This document shows positions 25,664 through 33,505 of a stretch of DNA of 64,000 nt, one piece after another. The stretch lies in NCBI GenBank assembly GCA_963828385.1, contig CAWHEF010000002.1, positions 1,116,001-1,180,000 on the forward strand, read 5' to 3'. The notes under the pieces are model-generated. The model was not told the origin of the DNA. It did not search any database and was given only the letters and a program-made list of their open reading frames with translations. This DNA comes from Bog-756 sp963828385. GTDB lineage: Bacteria > Actinomycetota > Acidimicrobiia > Acidimicrobiales > RAAP-2. The position numbers were made by a program, and so were the translations under genes. How positions within the stretch are numbered: position 1 is the first letter of the stretch; each line of letters opens with the position of its first letter.

Positions 25664-26494
25664 GTGCTGAAGTCGTTCGCCGGCGGCCGGTTGTTCGGTG
25701 CGACCTGGGGCTCCGGGGTTCCGGGCGCTCTCGCCCTCCACGGTTGGCGTCGCACGCACCGCGACTTCGACGCCGTGTTCGCCGGAGCGGAGCGAGCGGC
25801 GATGGCGGTCGACCTCTTCGGGTTCGGTGCGACGCCGGCTCCCCCTGCCGCCTGGGGCTCCGCCGACTACGCCCGTTCGCTGCTGCCGCTCTTCGAGGAG
25901 GAGGGCGTGCTGGGCGACAGGATCGTGCTCGTCGGCCATTCGTTCGGTGGGTGTGTGGCGCTCCACCTGGCCACCCTCGTCCCTGACCGGGTGGAGCGCC
26001 TGGTGTTGGCGGCCGTGCCCTTGCTCCACCGCCGGGACCGTCGGGCCAAGCCGGCGGCGGCGTTCAGGATGGTCCGCCGCCTCCACCGCCTGGGCATCGT
26101 GAGCGACGCCCGGATGGAAGCGGCGCGAGCAAAGCACGGATCTGCCGACTACCGGGCCGCCCACGGAGTGATGCGCTCGGTGTTCGTCGGGCGCTTGGCC
26201 GAGCAGTACGACGAGCAGATCCAAGCCGTGAGCTGTCCCGTGCACCTCGTGTGGGGCGACGAGGACACCGAAGTGCCGCTCGAGGTGGCGAGCCGGGCCC
26301 AGATGATGTTCGCCCGAGCCGACCTCGAGGTCCTGCCCGGGGTGGGCCATCTCGTCCCGACCGAAGCGCCGGGGGCCCTGCGTGCCGCCGTGTTCGCACG
26401 CAACCCTCACGGCGTCGGCGACGGTCCCGCCGGCCCGGGCCCCGACGCCGAGGGCGCGGGCCCGATCAGTCACACCAGCGGCAACGGGCGGTGA
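25664..26494 (+). CDS. Alpha/beta hydrolase
   Basis: The serine hydrolase is 276 residues. ALHGWRRTHRDF is the oxyanion loop, LVGHSFGGCVALHLA the nucleophile elbow, HLVWGDEDTEVP carries the Asp, and GVGHLVPTEAP the His. The triad is complete. GTG 25664 (LKSFAGGRLFG) is preferred over GTG 25658 because of the TAGGGT box. The stop overlaps the start of the MurF-like gene (GTGA), so it may be translated together with the cell-wall genes that follow. The substrate is unknown. Confidence 0.88.
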   Translation: MLKSFAGGRLFGATWGSGVPGALALHGWRRTHRDFDAVFAGAERAAMAVDLFGFGATPAPPAAWGSADYARSLLPLFEEEGVLGDRIVLVGHSFGGCVALHLATLVPDRVERLVLAAVPLLHRRDRRAKPAAAFRMVRRLHRLGIVSDARMEAARAKHGSADYRAAHGVMRSVFVGRLAEQYDEQIQAVSCPVHLVWGDEDTEVPLEVASRAQMMFARADLEVLPGVGHLVPTEAPGALRAAVFARNPHGVGDGPAGPGPDAEGAGPISHTSGNGR

Positions 26495-28140
26495 CCCCGG
26501 TCTTCGCCGGTGGGATCGTGGCCGCTCTCGGTCCAGCACGGTTCGACTCGGGACTGGCGTGGGTCACCGTCGCCTGCTGTGTCCTGGCCTGTGTCCCCGC
26601 CGGACTCCGGTGGCTGCGGGTAGCCCAGCGCGAGCACTACCTCGGTGGCACGGTCTCGGTGTTCGCCCGCCGCTGGTGGTCGGCCCCGGCCGTCAACGTG
26701 GCTCTCGGTGCGGTGGCCATCGCCGCCGGCGCCGCCTCGCTGGCCTGGCCCCTCGTCGGGGTGGTGACGGCCGCTGCCGTGGTCGCCGGTCCCGTCGGGC
26801 TGGGTGTTCGGGGCCGGACGTCGCCGTTGGCGTGGACACGCCGACTCCGGACGTTGGCTCTCGTGTGGGCGGTCCTCGAGGCGGTCGTCATCGTCGTCGG
26901 GATCGTGCTCGGGGTGGCCTCCCCACTGGCCGTGGCGGCCGCCCTGGCGGTACCCGTGCTGGTGGATCTGGCGTGCGTGATGACGGCGCCGGTCGAGATG
27001 CGTGCTTCCGCCCATTTCGTCGACGAGGCGGCGGCCAGGCTGGCTCGGGTCTCGCCGACGGTCGTGGCTGTGACCGGCTCATACGGGAAGACGTCGACCA
27101 AGGGCCACATCGCCCACCTCGTGGGACCGTCCCGGTCCGTCGTGGCCACCCCCGCCAGCTTCAACAATCGGGCCGGTCTGGCGCGGTCGATCAACGAGCA
27201 TCTGACCGACGGCACCGAGGTGTTCGTGGCCGAGATGGGCACGTACGGTCCGGGCGAGATCGCCGACCTGTGCCGGTGGTGCGTGCCCGACATCGGCGTC
27301 ATCACGGCCATCGGGCCGGTGCACCTCGAACGCTTCGGCACCGAGGAGCGCATCGTCGAGGCCAAGTCCGAGATCCTCGCTCGGGCACAGACCGCCGTGC
27401 TCCCGGTGGACGATCCCAGGCTGGCTGGCGTTGCCGACAGGGCCGCCACCGAGGGCAAGGCGGTGGTGCGCTGCTCGAGCGCAGACCGCTCCGTCGATGT
27501 GGCCGTCACCCGAGGCTCCCGGGGCCTCTCGATCACGGTGCACGGAAACCTCGTGGCCGAGGACGTTCTGGCGCCCGCGGGGGTTCAACCCACCAACGTG
27601 GCCTGCGCGGTGGCCGTCGCCACCCAGCTCGGTGTGGACGAAGCAACGATCGCCGCCAGGCTCGCCACCCTGCCCGCTGTCGACCACCGTCTGAAGATCG
27701 TGAGCGCGACAACAGGAGCAGCCGTCTTGGACGACACCTACAACTCCAATCCGGCGGGCGCCGCCCGTGCCCTGCGGGCCTTGACCGGCGACGGAGCCGG
27801 CACGATCGGTGCCGCCGACGGCCGAGCGGCGAGCGGAGCCGTCGCTGTCGAGGACGGTCGCAGGGTGGTGGTGACCCCGGGCATGGTCGAGCTCGGGAGC
27901 CGGCAATTCGAGGAGAACCACAGCTTCGCTGCGGCGATCGCCCGGGAGGCCACCGACCTCGTGGTCGTCGGTCGGACCAACAGGAGGGCCCTGCTGGCGG
28001 GAGTGGCTTCGGTGGCCGGCTCGACGGTCGCCGTGCACGTCGTCGACCATCGTGACGACGCCGTGACCTGGGTGCGGGACCGACTCGGGCCCGGGGACCG
28101 GGTGCTGTACGAAAACGACCTGCCCGACCACTACCCTTGA
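26491..28140 (+). CDS. Membrane-anchored MurF-like Mur ligase
   Basis: The product is 549 residues. The first 170 or so hold about five hydrophobic segments (for example VNVALGAVAIAAGAASLAW and AVVIVVGIVLGVASPLAVA) instead of the UDP-MurNAc-binding domain of normal MurF. The Mur ligase ATP site follows (VVAVTGSYGKTSTKGH, about residues 191-203), then FNNRAGLARSINEH, the carbamoyl-Lys/Glu region VAEMGTYGPGEIADL, and the MurF-type C-terminal domain (DDTYNSNPAGAARALRAL, VTPGMVELG). MurF adds D-Ala-D-Ala to the peptidoglycan precursor, and ddl is the next gene, so a role in making or modifying D-Ala-D-Ala peptides is likely. Whether it is the cell's only MurF cannot be told here. Confidence 0.85.
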   Translation: MTPVFAGGIVAALGPARFDSGLAWVTVACCVLACVPAGLRWLRVAQREHYLGGTVSVFARRWWSAPAVNVALGAVAIAAGAASLAWPLVGVVTAAAVVAGPVGLGVRGRTSPLAWTRRLRTLALVWAVLEAVVIVVGIVLGVASPLAVAAALAVPVLVDLACVMTAPVEMRASAHFVDEAAARLARVSPTVVAVTGSYGKTSTKGHIAHLVGPSRSVVATPASFNNRAGLARSINEHLTDGTEVFVAEMGTYGPGEIADLCRWCVPDIGVITAIGPVHLERFGTEERIVEAKSEILARAQTAVLPVDDPRLAGVADRAATEGKAVVRCSSADRSVDVAVTRGSRGLSITVHGNLVAEDVLAPAGVQPTNVACAVAVATQLGVDEATIAARLATLPAVDHRLKIVSATTGAAVLDDTYNSNPAGAARALRALTGDGAGTIGAADGRAASGAVAVEDGRRVVVTPGMVELGSRQFEENHSFAAAIAREATDLVVVGRTNRRALLAGVASVAGSTVAVHVVDHRDDAVTWVRDRLGPGDRVLYENDLPDHYP

Positions 28141-28246
28141 TCGATTGAGCCGACCGGCAACGAGCACGTCGGGCGGCATCCCACCGGCCGCCGCCGGCGA
28201 CCTGGTCCGTCTGCTGCAACATCCTGATCGGAGGAGCGACACCGCC

Positions 28247-29414
28247 GTGCCCGCCGTGGCTGTCATCTTCGGAGGTCCTTCACCCGAGCACGACGTGAGC
28301 GTCCTGACCGGGCTCCAGGCAGCCCGAGGCCTCGCTTCGGTGTCCGGGGGTGCGACCGGCGGTTCGGACCCGGTCCGTGCCCTCTACTGGTCGAAGACCG
28401 GCGACTGGTTCGAGGTCGCCCCCGGGCTCGAGGCCGACGCCTTCACCGAGGGGGTCCCGGGCGGGGCCAACCGGCTGCGGCTGGTGGCCGGGCCGGGAGG
28501 AGGCTTCCTCCAGCCGGGAGGCCGCCTGGGGCGGGACCGTCAGATCGAGGTCGATGCGGCCCTCGTCTGCTGCCACGGCGGCCCGGGCGAGGACGGGACC
28601 CTGCAGGCGGCGCTCGACCTGGCCGGAATTCGCTACTCCGGCCCGACGGCGGCGGGAGCGGCTCTCGGGATGGACAAGTTCGCCTTCGGGCGCGGTGGTG
28701 TCGGGTGCCGGGCTGCCCTCACTTCCGCGGGTGCTCCTCGCTCCGAACCCCAGTGCCTCGACCCGGAGCCAAGCCGAGCTCGCTTCCCCCGCCCCCTCGT
28801 TCCCCGGCCCCTACATCGTGAAGCCGCGGTTCGGGGGGTCGTCGATCGGCATCGATGTGGTCGAGGACTTCCAGACCGCCCTCGACCGGGTTGCGACCAA
28901 TCCCCACCTCCGGTTCGGAGCCGTCCTCGAGCCGTACCGTCCCGACCTGACCGACCTCCAGATCGCGGTGCGCACCTGGCCGGCCCTCGAACTGTCCGCC
29001 GTCGAGCGGCCCATCAGGGCCTCGTCGTCGGCGGACATCCTCGACTACGCCGACAAGTACGTGGCCGGCGAGGGGATGGCCGGCGCCAAGCGCGAGCTCC
29101 CCGCCGACATCCCGGTCGAGCTGGAGAAGGAGCTACGCGAGGCGACCGAGCGGATCGTCTCGCTGACCGAGATCCGGGGCGTCGCCCGCATCGACTACCT
29201 GTCGGACGGAACCAAGCTCGTGGTGAACGAGGTCAACACGGTCCCGGGGTCGCTGGCCCGGTATCTCTGGGTCGACCCGGAGGTGCCGTTTTCGACACTG
29301 CTGACCGACCTGCTGGAGGAGGCCCGCCAGAGGCCGACCCATGCCTACACCGCCAGCGGAGCCGACGGGTCGGTGCTGCGGTCCGCCGGGTCGATCGCCG
29401 CCAAACTGGGCTGA
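28247..29414 (+). pseudogene. ddl: D-alanine-D-alanine ligase with one extra base
   Basis: Ddl joins two D-Ala for peptidoglycan. The N-terminal part (AVIFGGPSPEHDVSVL, CCHGGPGEDGTLQ, SGPTAAGAALGMDKFAFG) is in one frame. After the GGG at 28688-28690 it continues in the next frame as AVVSGAGLPSLPRVLL, then YIVKPRFGGSSIGI, RIDYLSDGTKLVVNEVNTVPGS and a normal end. Dropping one G gives about 388 residues with every ATP-grasp motif. GTG 28247 is preferred for GGAGGAG ten bases upstream; TTG 28145 is the other option. Ddl is normally essential and immediately follows the MurF-like gene, so the single extra base is probably a sequence error rather than real inactivation. Confidence 0.88.
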
Positions 29415-29418
29415 TCGG

Positions 29419-29952
29419 TTGGCGGCCGCCCGGATCGACCTTCTCGAAGGGGAGGATGTCCTCATCGACGTCCGTCCCCACTGGTCGTTCCTTTCTGCGC
29501 CGTTGCTCGTTGCTGCCGTCGCCGTCGCCGTGGGGGTCGCCCTCGACGTCGAGTTTCCCCACACCTCGGTTCGTCTGCACTGGGTCGAGGGGGCGGCGGT
29601 CGCCCTACCCTGCCTGTGGTTGGCGGCCCGTTTGGCCCGGTGGGCCGCCTGCGGGCTTGTGGTCACCCGTTTCCGCATCATCGAGGTGTGGGGAGTCGCC
29701 TGGCACCGCCAGCACGAGACCCGACTGGCCGATATCGCGTCGGTCAGAGCGATCCAGGGAGCTGTCGGGAAGGTCGTCGGCACGGGGACGCTCCGACTCT
29801 TCCTGCACGGTGGCGAGGTGCGCACGCTCGTCGACGTCCGCCGGCCGGTTGTGTTAGGGCGCATCCTCATGAGGCGGCTGGGCCCAGCCCCGCCAATGGG
29901 CTCCGTGGGTGCATCGGGAAGTCGCGGTCCCGGCGGTTCACCGAGATTCTGA
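29419..29952 (+). CDS. Bacterial PH-domain membrane protein
   Basis: The 177-residue protein starts with a short cytoplasmic stretch (LLEGEDVLIDVRPHWSF), then two hydrophobic segments (APLLVAAVAVAVGVAL and AAVALPCLWLAARLARW), and then a bPH2/DUF304-type domain (VVTRFRIIEVWGVAWHRQHETRLADIASVRAIQG...GTLRLFL). Such proteins are membrane-bound and of unknown function. The only usable start after the ddl stop is TTG 29419, four bases downstream; an ATG at 29341 would overlap ddl. Likely cotranscribed with murF-ddl. Confidence 0.75.
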   Translation: MAAARIDLLEGEDVLIDVRPHWSFLSAPLLVAAVAVAVGVALDVEFPHTSVRLHWVEGAAVALPCLWLAARLARWAACGLVVTRFRIIEVWGVAWHRQHETRLADIASVRAIQGAVGKVVGTGTLRLFLHGGEVRTLVDVRRPVVLGRILMRRLGPAPPMGSVGASGSRGPGGSPRF

Positions 29953-30044
29953 CAACTCCGTTTCCTTGGCGGAAGGAAGGTCGTGGCCCGATCCGCACCG
30001 GCTGTTCAAACGAGGACCGGTTTCCGTCTCCGAGGCGGGGGAGG

Positions 30045-31127
30045 TCAGTTGCGTCCTGCCGCGGAAAGCATCCCGTCTACGGCGCTGACCTCCCAGCATC
30101 GGACCCCGATGCCTCGTCCGGTCAGTTCCGCCGTGTCGACCGACCCCGGCCGGGCCAGGGCCACGACGCATCCTCCGAACCCGGCGCCCGTCATCCGAGC
30201 CCCGTAGATTCCTGCGGTAGCGCACAACCGGTCGACGAGTGCGTCGATCTCCGGGGTCGACACCTCGAAATCGTCGGCCAGGCTCCGGTGGCTCTCGGTC
30301 ATGAGTGCACCCGCTGCGGCCAGGTCGCCGCCTCGCAACGCGTCGGCGCACGAGCGTACTCGGCGGCACTCGCTTATGACGTGGCGTGCCCTTCGAAGGA
30401 GCACCGGGTCACCGATCCGCTCAAGGTCGGTGTCGGAGGCGAGACCCAACGGCCCGAGCTCGAGCGCTGCCCTCCGGCACTGGTTCACGCGATCGCTGTA
30501 GGGCGAGGTGACGAGCTCCCGGTGCTGTCCCGAGTCAGCGACGACGAACCGGGCATCTTCGGGGAGAGGAACGTCCGCGCAACGCATGGTGGAGCAGTCG
30601 ATGAGGAGTGCGTGCCCCTTTCGCCCGGCGGCTGACGCCAACGGGTCCATCAGTCCGACCGGGACCCCGCACCGGTGCTCCGCCTCCTGGCACAATTGTG
30701 CGATATCGAGGGCCGATCCGGTGATGCCGAACACCGCCGCCAGGGCCACCGTCAGTGCCGCACTGGAGGAGAGCCCGGCCCCGACAGGGACCGACGAGGT
30801 GAGCCTCAGCGATCCGCCCGTCTTCCATCCCGACAGGTCGACCATGGTCGCCACCAACCGGGCCCACGCCGGCTCGAACGAGCGGAGCTCGGCGGGGTCG
30901 TGCGACGTGCCCGGTTCGATCTCCACACCCTCACCGAACTCAGTCGACATCACGGTGAGCACGGAACCATCGTCGGCAACGAGCTCGGCGGTGACGCCGA
31001 GATCGATGGCCATGGGGAGGACAAGTCCCTCGTTGTAGTCCGTGTGGTCGCCGATCAGGTTCACCCGCCCGGGACCGGTGGCGCGACGCTCCTGACGTGA
31101 CGGGTTCTCGGCGCGAAACGGGGTCAC
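30045..31127 (-). CDS. galK: Galactokinase (GHMP kinase)
   Basis: The 360-residue kinase phosphorylates galactose at C1 in the Leloir pathway. The galactokinase signature near residue 20 reads GRVNLIGDHTDYNEG, with Asp in place of the usual Glu (GEHTDYN). The GHMP ATP motif is SSVPVGAGLSSSAALTVAL. The Asp of the active site lies in VGLMDPLASAAGRKGHALLIDC, and the C-terminal GHMP motif is ARMTGAGFGGCVVAL. The family is clear; the E-to-D change might shift sugar preference. GTG 31127 with TACCGT eight bases upstream. galT/galE are not nearby. Confidence 0.92.
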   Translation of the reverse strand: MTPFRAENPSRQERRATGPGRVNLIGDHTDYNEGLVLPMAIDLGVTAELVADDGSVLTVMSTEFGEGVEIEPGTSHDPAELRSFEPAWARLVATMVDLSGWKTGGSLRLTSSVPVGAGLSSSAALTVALAAVFGITGSALDIAQLCQEAEHRCGVPVGLMDPLASAAGRKGHALLIDCSTMRCADVPLPEDARFVVADSGQHRELVTSPYSDRVNQCRRAALELGPLGLASDTDLERIGDPVLLRRARHVISECRRVRSCADALRGGDLAAAGALMTESHRSLADDFEVSTPEIDALVDRLCATAGIYGARMTGAGFGGCVVALARPGSVDTAELTGRGIGVRCWEVSAVDGMLSAAGRN

Positions 31128-31135
31128 GGTGGGGC

Positions 31136-31141
31136 ACGGTA
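31136..31141 (-). promoter_or_regulatory. Leaderless -10 box for galK
   Basis: TACCGT on the minus strand, eight bases, then GTG 31127. Confidence 0.5.
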
Positions 31142-31253
31142 GTCGGGCCGACCGAGCCGGCGAGGCAGACCGGGCCGAGCCAGGCCGACCGGGGATGGCG
31201 GACTGAGATCACCGTGCCAGAGCGCCGTTCGTCCATGGAGCGCCGGCCTGCCG

Positions 31254-31259
31254 TACAGT
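31254..31259 (+). promoter_or_regulatory. -10 box for the leader ORF/racemase transcript
   Basis: TACAGT lies eight bases before the GTG of a 20-codon ORF, and 67 bases before the racemase ATG. Confidence 0.55.
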
Positions 31260-31267
31260 TGGCGTCC

Positions 31268-31330
31268 GTGCTCACCGATCTCCGACGAACAGCACCGGCC
31301 GACGACCGCTTCATCCGGGATCGGTTATGA
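31268..31330 (+). CDS. Putative 20-residue leader peptide
   Basis: A GTG eight bases after a TACAGT box opens a frame encoding VLTDLRRTAPADDRFIRDRL. It ends in TTATGA, where the TGA overlaps the ATG of the racemase gene. The layout (leaderless start, stop-start overlap) suggests that ribosomes load on the mini-ORF and re-initiate on the racemase gene, which has no strong Shine-Dalgarno sequence of its own. The peptide has no obvious run of one amino acid that would suggest attenuation. It could be an unproductive coincidence. Confidence 0.5.
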   Translation: MLTDLRRTAPADDRFIRDRL

Positions 31331-32472
31331 GCGGCCCGTTGGACGGTGTCCGGATCGTCGAGCTCGCCGGGATCGGTCCCTCCCCGTTCGCCGGGATGAT
31401 GCTGGCCGACGCGGGGGCCGACATCATCCGGATCGACCGGAGCGATCGTGCCAGCTACCCACCTCGTGGCGAACCCCACATCGACCTCATGAACAGGGGC
31501 AGGCGGTCGGTCGCCGTCGACCTCAAGCACCCCGACGGGGTCGGGCTCGTGCTCCGCTTGGTCGAGAGGGCGGACGGGCTCACCGAGGGCTTCCGGCCGG
31601 GAGTGGCCGAACGACTCGGGCTCGGACCGGACGTGTGCCTGGCCAGGAATCCGAGGCTCGTGTACGGGCGCATGACCGGTTGGGGCCAGGACGGCCCGAT
31701 GGCCACCATCGCCGGCCACGACATCGACTACATCGCGCTCGCCGGTGCGCTCGAACCGATCGGACGGGCCGGCCAACCTCCTGTCCCGCCCCTCAACCTG
31801 GTGGGCGATTTCGGGGGTGGGGGCATGCTGCTGGCTTTCGGGTTGTGCGCAGCCCTCGTCAGCGCTCAGCGCACCGGGAAGGGTCAGGTGATCGACGCCG
31901 CCATGGTCGACGGCGCGGCATCGCTCATGACCATGACCCACATGTTTCTCTCCCACGGAATGTGGGAAGGCGGGCGGGGAACCAACCTGCTCGACACCGG
32001 CGCCCACTTCTACGAGGTGTACGAGACCGCGGACGGCAAGTACATGGGTGTTGGGGCGATCGAGCCCCAGTTCTACGCCGAGCTGATCCGGCTGCTGGGG
32101 CTGGAGGGCGAGGACCTCCCGGCCCAGATGGATCGGGAATCATGGCCCAAGATGAAGATTCGGTTCGCAGAGATCTTCGCCGGTCGTACGCGGGATGAGT
32201 GGGAGGAGGTCTTCACTTCCAGCGACGCCTGTGTGGTTCCCGTGCTCGCACCGGCAGAGGCGCCGGCGCATCCCCACAACGAGCACCGCGGGACGTTCAC
32301 CGAGATCGCCGGGGTGGTCCAACCGGCGCCCGCTCCGCGGTTCCTCGGAACGCCTAGCTCGATCCGCCGGCCGCCGCCCAACCCGGGCCAGCACGGCGAC
32401 GAGGCGCTGGCCGATTGGGGAGTGGAGGCCGAGGACGTCGCCGCTCTACGCCGATCGGGCGCCATCGTCTGA
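31327..32472 (+). CDS. mcr: Alpha-methylacyl-CoA racemase (family III CoA-transferase fold)
   Basis: The 381-residue CaiB/BaiF-family protein interconverts (R)- and (S)-2-methylacyl-CoA so that branched fatty acids or sterol side chains can enter beta-oxidation. The N terminus GPLDGVRIVELAGIGPSPFAGMMLADAGADIIRI is typical. Three residues that define the racemase branch by comparison with M. tuberculosis MCR are present: His in AGHDIDYIALAGAL, Asp in LNLVGDFGGGGM and Glu in VGAIEPQFY. CoA-transferases of this fold use a single Asp, so racemase is favoured. Its start overlaps the stop of a putative leader ORF. Confidence 0.93.
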   Translation: MSGPLDGVRIVELAGIGPSPFAGMMLADAGADIIRIDRSDRASYPPRGEPHIDLMNRGRRSVAVDLKHPDGVGLVLRLVERADGLTEGFRPGVAERLGLGPDVCLARNPRLVYGRMTGWGQDGPMATIAGHDIDYIALAGALEPIGRAGQPPVPPLNLVGDFGGGGMLLAFGLCAALVSAQRTGKGQVIDAAMVDGAASLMTMTHMFLSHGMWEGGRGTNLLDTGAHFYEVYETADGKYMGVGAIEPQFYAELIRLLGLEGEDLPAQMDRESWPKMKIRFAEIFAGRTRDEWEEVFTSSDACVVPVLAPAEAPAHPHNEHRGTFTEIAGVVQPAPAPRFLGTPSSIRRPPPNPGQHGDEALADWGVEAEDVAALRRSGAIV

Positions 32473-32554
32473 CCGCCTCTCGTACCTGGCCCTGTCGAAG
32501 GCGGAGGCTCACGAATGCGTTGGCCCGGTGCCCGCCGCCCCCAGTCCGCACCGG

Positions 32555-33016
32555 TCAGCTCCGAGGATCGGACAGGACGAACACCGGATGGGCCGGGGCG
32601 ACCCGGCGGAGCTCACCATCGTCCGAGTCGGCCGACACGCCGTCGAAGAAGGCACCAGCCTCCATCTTCCATTTCCGGAGGTAGGCGCGGAGGACGGGTA
32701 GCTTGTCGTCGCCTTCCAGCTCGGCCGCCAGACGTTCGTCCCGGCGGCGACCGAGCAACAGGGCCAGACGACCGCTGTCGGCGCGAATGTTCCTGACCCA
32801 CTGGGTCTCGCCTCTCGGGGACACCAGGTACTCGTGCCCGTCGAGGCGGAGCAGGTTGACCGGCGTGCGGCGGGGGAGCCCGCTGCTACGGCCGCGAACC
32901 TCCAGGATCCTGCTTCCCCACACGCTGATGCCGAGGCGCATGGCCCCCAGCACGATGGGGTTCATGATCCGTCCCACCATCGCCCCTGGCTTCTGATAGT
33001 TCGGGCTCGTCGACAC
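32555..33016 (-). CDS. Deazaflavin (F420)-dependent oxidoreductase-like protein
   Basis: The 153-residue split-barrel protein resembles the DDN/FDOR family (RGRSSGLPRRTPVNLLRLDGHEYLVSPRGETQWVRNIRA is the core with the cofactor-binding motifs). These proteins use F420H2 or bind F420; the CofC homologue at 3970-4590 supports that the cofactor is made here. GTG 33016 is chosen for AGAAGG six bases upstream. A TAGCCT box further upstream (33045-33050) would give a short leader. Substrate unknown. Confidence 0.82.
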   Translation of the reverse strand: MSTSPNYQKPGAMVGRIMNPIVLGAMRLGISVWGSRILEVRGRSSGLPRRTPVNLLRLDGHEYLVSPRGETQWVRNIRADSGRLALLLGRRRDERLAAELEGDDKLPVLRAYLRKWKMEAGAFFDGVSADSDDGELRRVAPAHPVFVLSDPRS

Positions 33017-33044
33017 GGTGACCCTTCTGGATGTTCGGTGAACA

Positions 33045-33050
33045 AGGCTA
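33045..33050 (-). promoter_or_regulatory. Possible -10 box for the deazaflavin-type gene
   Basis: TAGCCT on the minus strand about 28 bases before GTG 33016. Unlike most boxes here it would leave a leader, consistent with the Shine-Dalgarno sequence AGAAGG (33023-33028) present in that leader. Confidence 0.35.
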
Positions 33051-33188
33051 ACGCTGGTCACCACGCAGCCAGCACTGTTGTCTGGTCAAGTGTCGGCCGA
33101 TCTGCTCGGTCGGTGGGCTGCCTCGGGGAACTGGCGCGGGGGACCCGCTCCCGGCCCCCGGACGGCGAGCGAGCCGTTCGACGTTCGA

Positions 33189-33425
33189 TCAGAGGTTGAC
33201 GACCGGGCAGGTGACGGTGCGCGTGATGCCCTCGATGAGCTGGATGCTGCTCACGACCATCTGTCCCAGCTCGTCGACGGTACCGGCCTCGGCCCGAACG
33301 ATCACGTCGTAGGGGCCGGTGACTCCTTCCGCAGACACGACACCGTCGAGTGAAGCCACGGTCCGGGCCACCGTGGCGGCTCGGCCAACCTCTGTCTGGA
33401 TCAGCACATAGGCATGAACCGACAT
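33189..33425 (-). CDS. Stand-alone Lrp/AsnC ligand-binding (RAM) domain protein
   Basis: The 78-residue protein (AYVLIQTEVGRAATVARTVASLDGVVSAEGVTGPYDVIVRAEA...) corresponds to the effector-binding domain of Lrp/AsnC regulators without their helix-turn-helix. Such proteins occur widely in actinobacteria and archaea and probably bind small molecules, often amino acids, in an oligomer. ATG 33425 has GGAGAG just upstream; an ATG at 33446 would add seven residues. The gene is divergent from the MFS gene at 33506. Confidence 0.88.
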   Translation of the reverse strand: MSVHAYVLIQTEVGRAATVARTVASLDGVVSAEGVTGPYDVIVRAEAGTVDELGQMVVSSIQLIEGITRTVTCPVVNL

Positions 33426-33493
33426 GGTCTCTCCATTGGTCGGCACTGCATGGATATGTCGACCATTGATGCTATCCCTGCCCGAGCGGCGCC

Positions 33494-33499
33494 TACCAT
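33494..33499 (+). promoter_or_regulatory. Leaderless -10 box for the MFS gene
   Basis: TACCAT, six bases, then GTG 33506. Confidence 0.5.
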
Positions 33500-33505
33500 G
33501 CCACC

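Noticed and set aside
25634..26539. Upstream extension of the helicase frame
   Set aside because: The extra residues are antisense to the hydrolase gene, and the TAGCGT box supports GTG 25633.
29953..30044. Small gene between the PH-domain gene and galK
   Set aside because: Only 92 bases between convergent genes, with no start signal.
32195..32701. Frame at the 3' end of the racemase gene running on past it
   Set aside because: Shadow of mcr with no homology.
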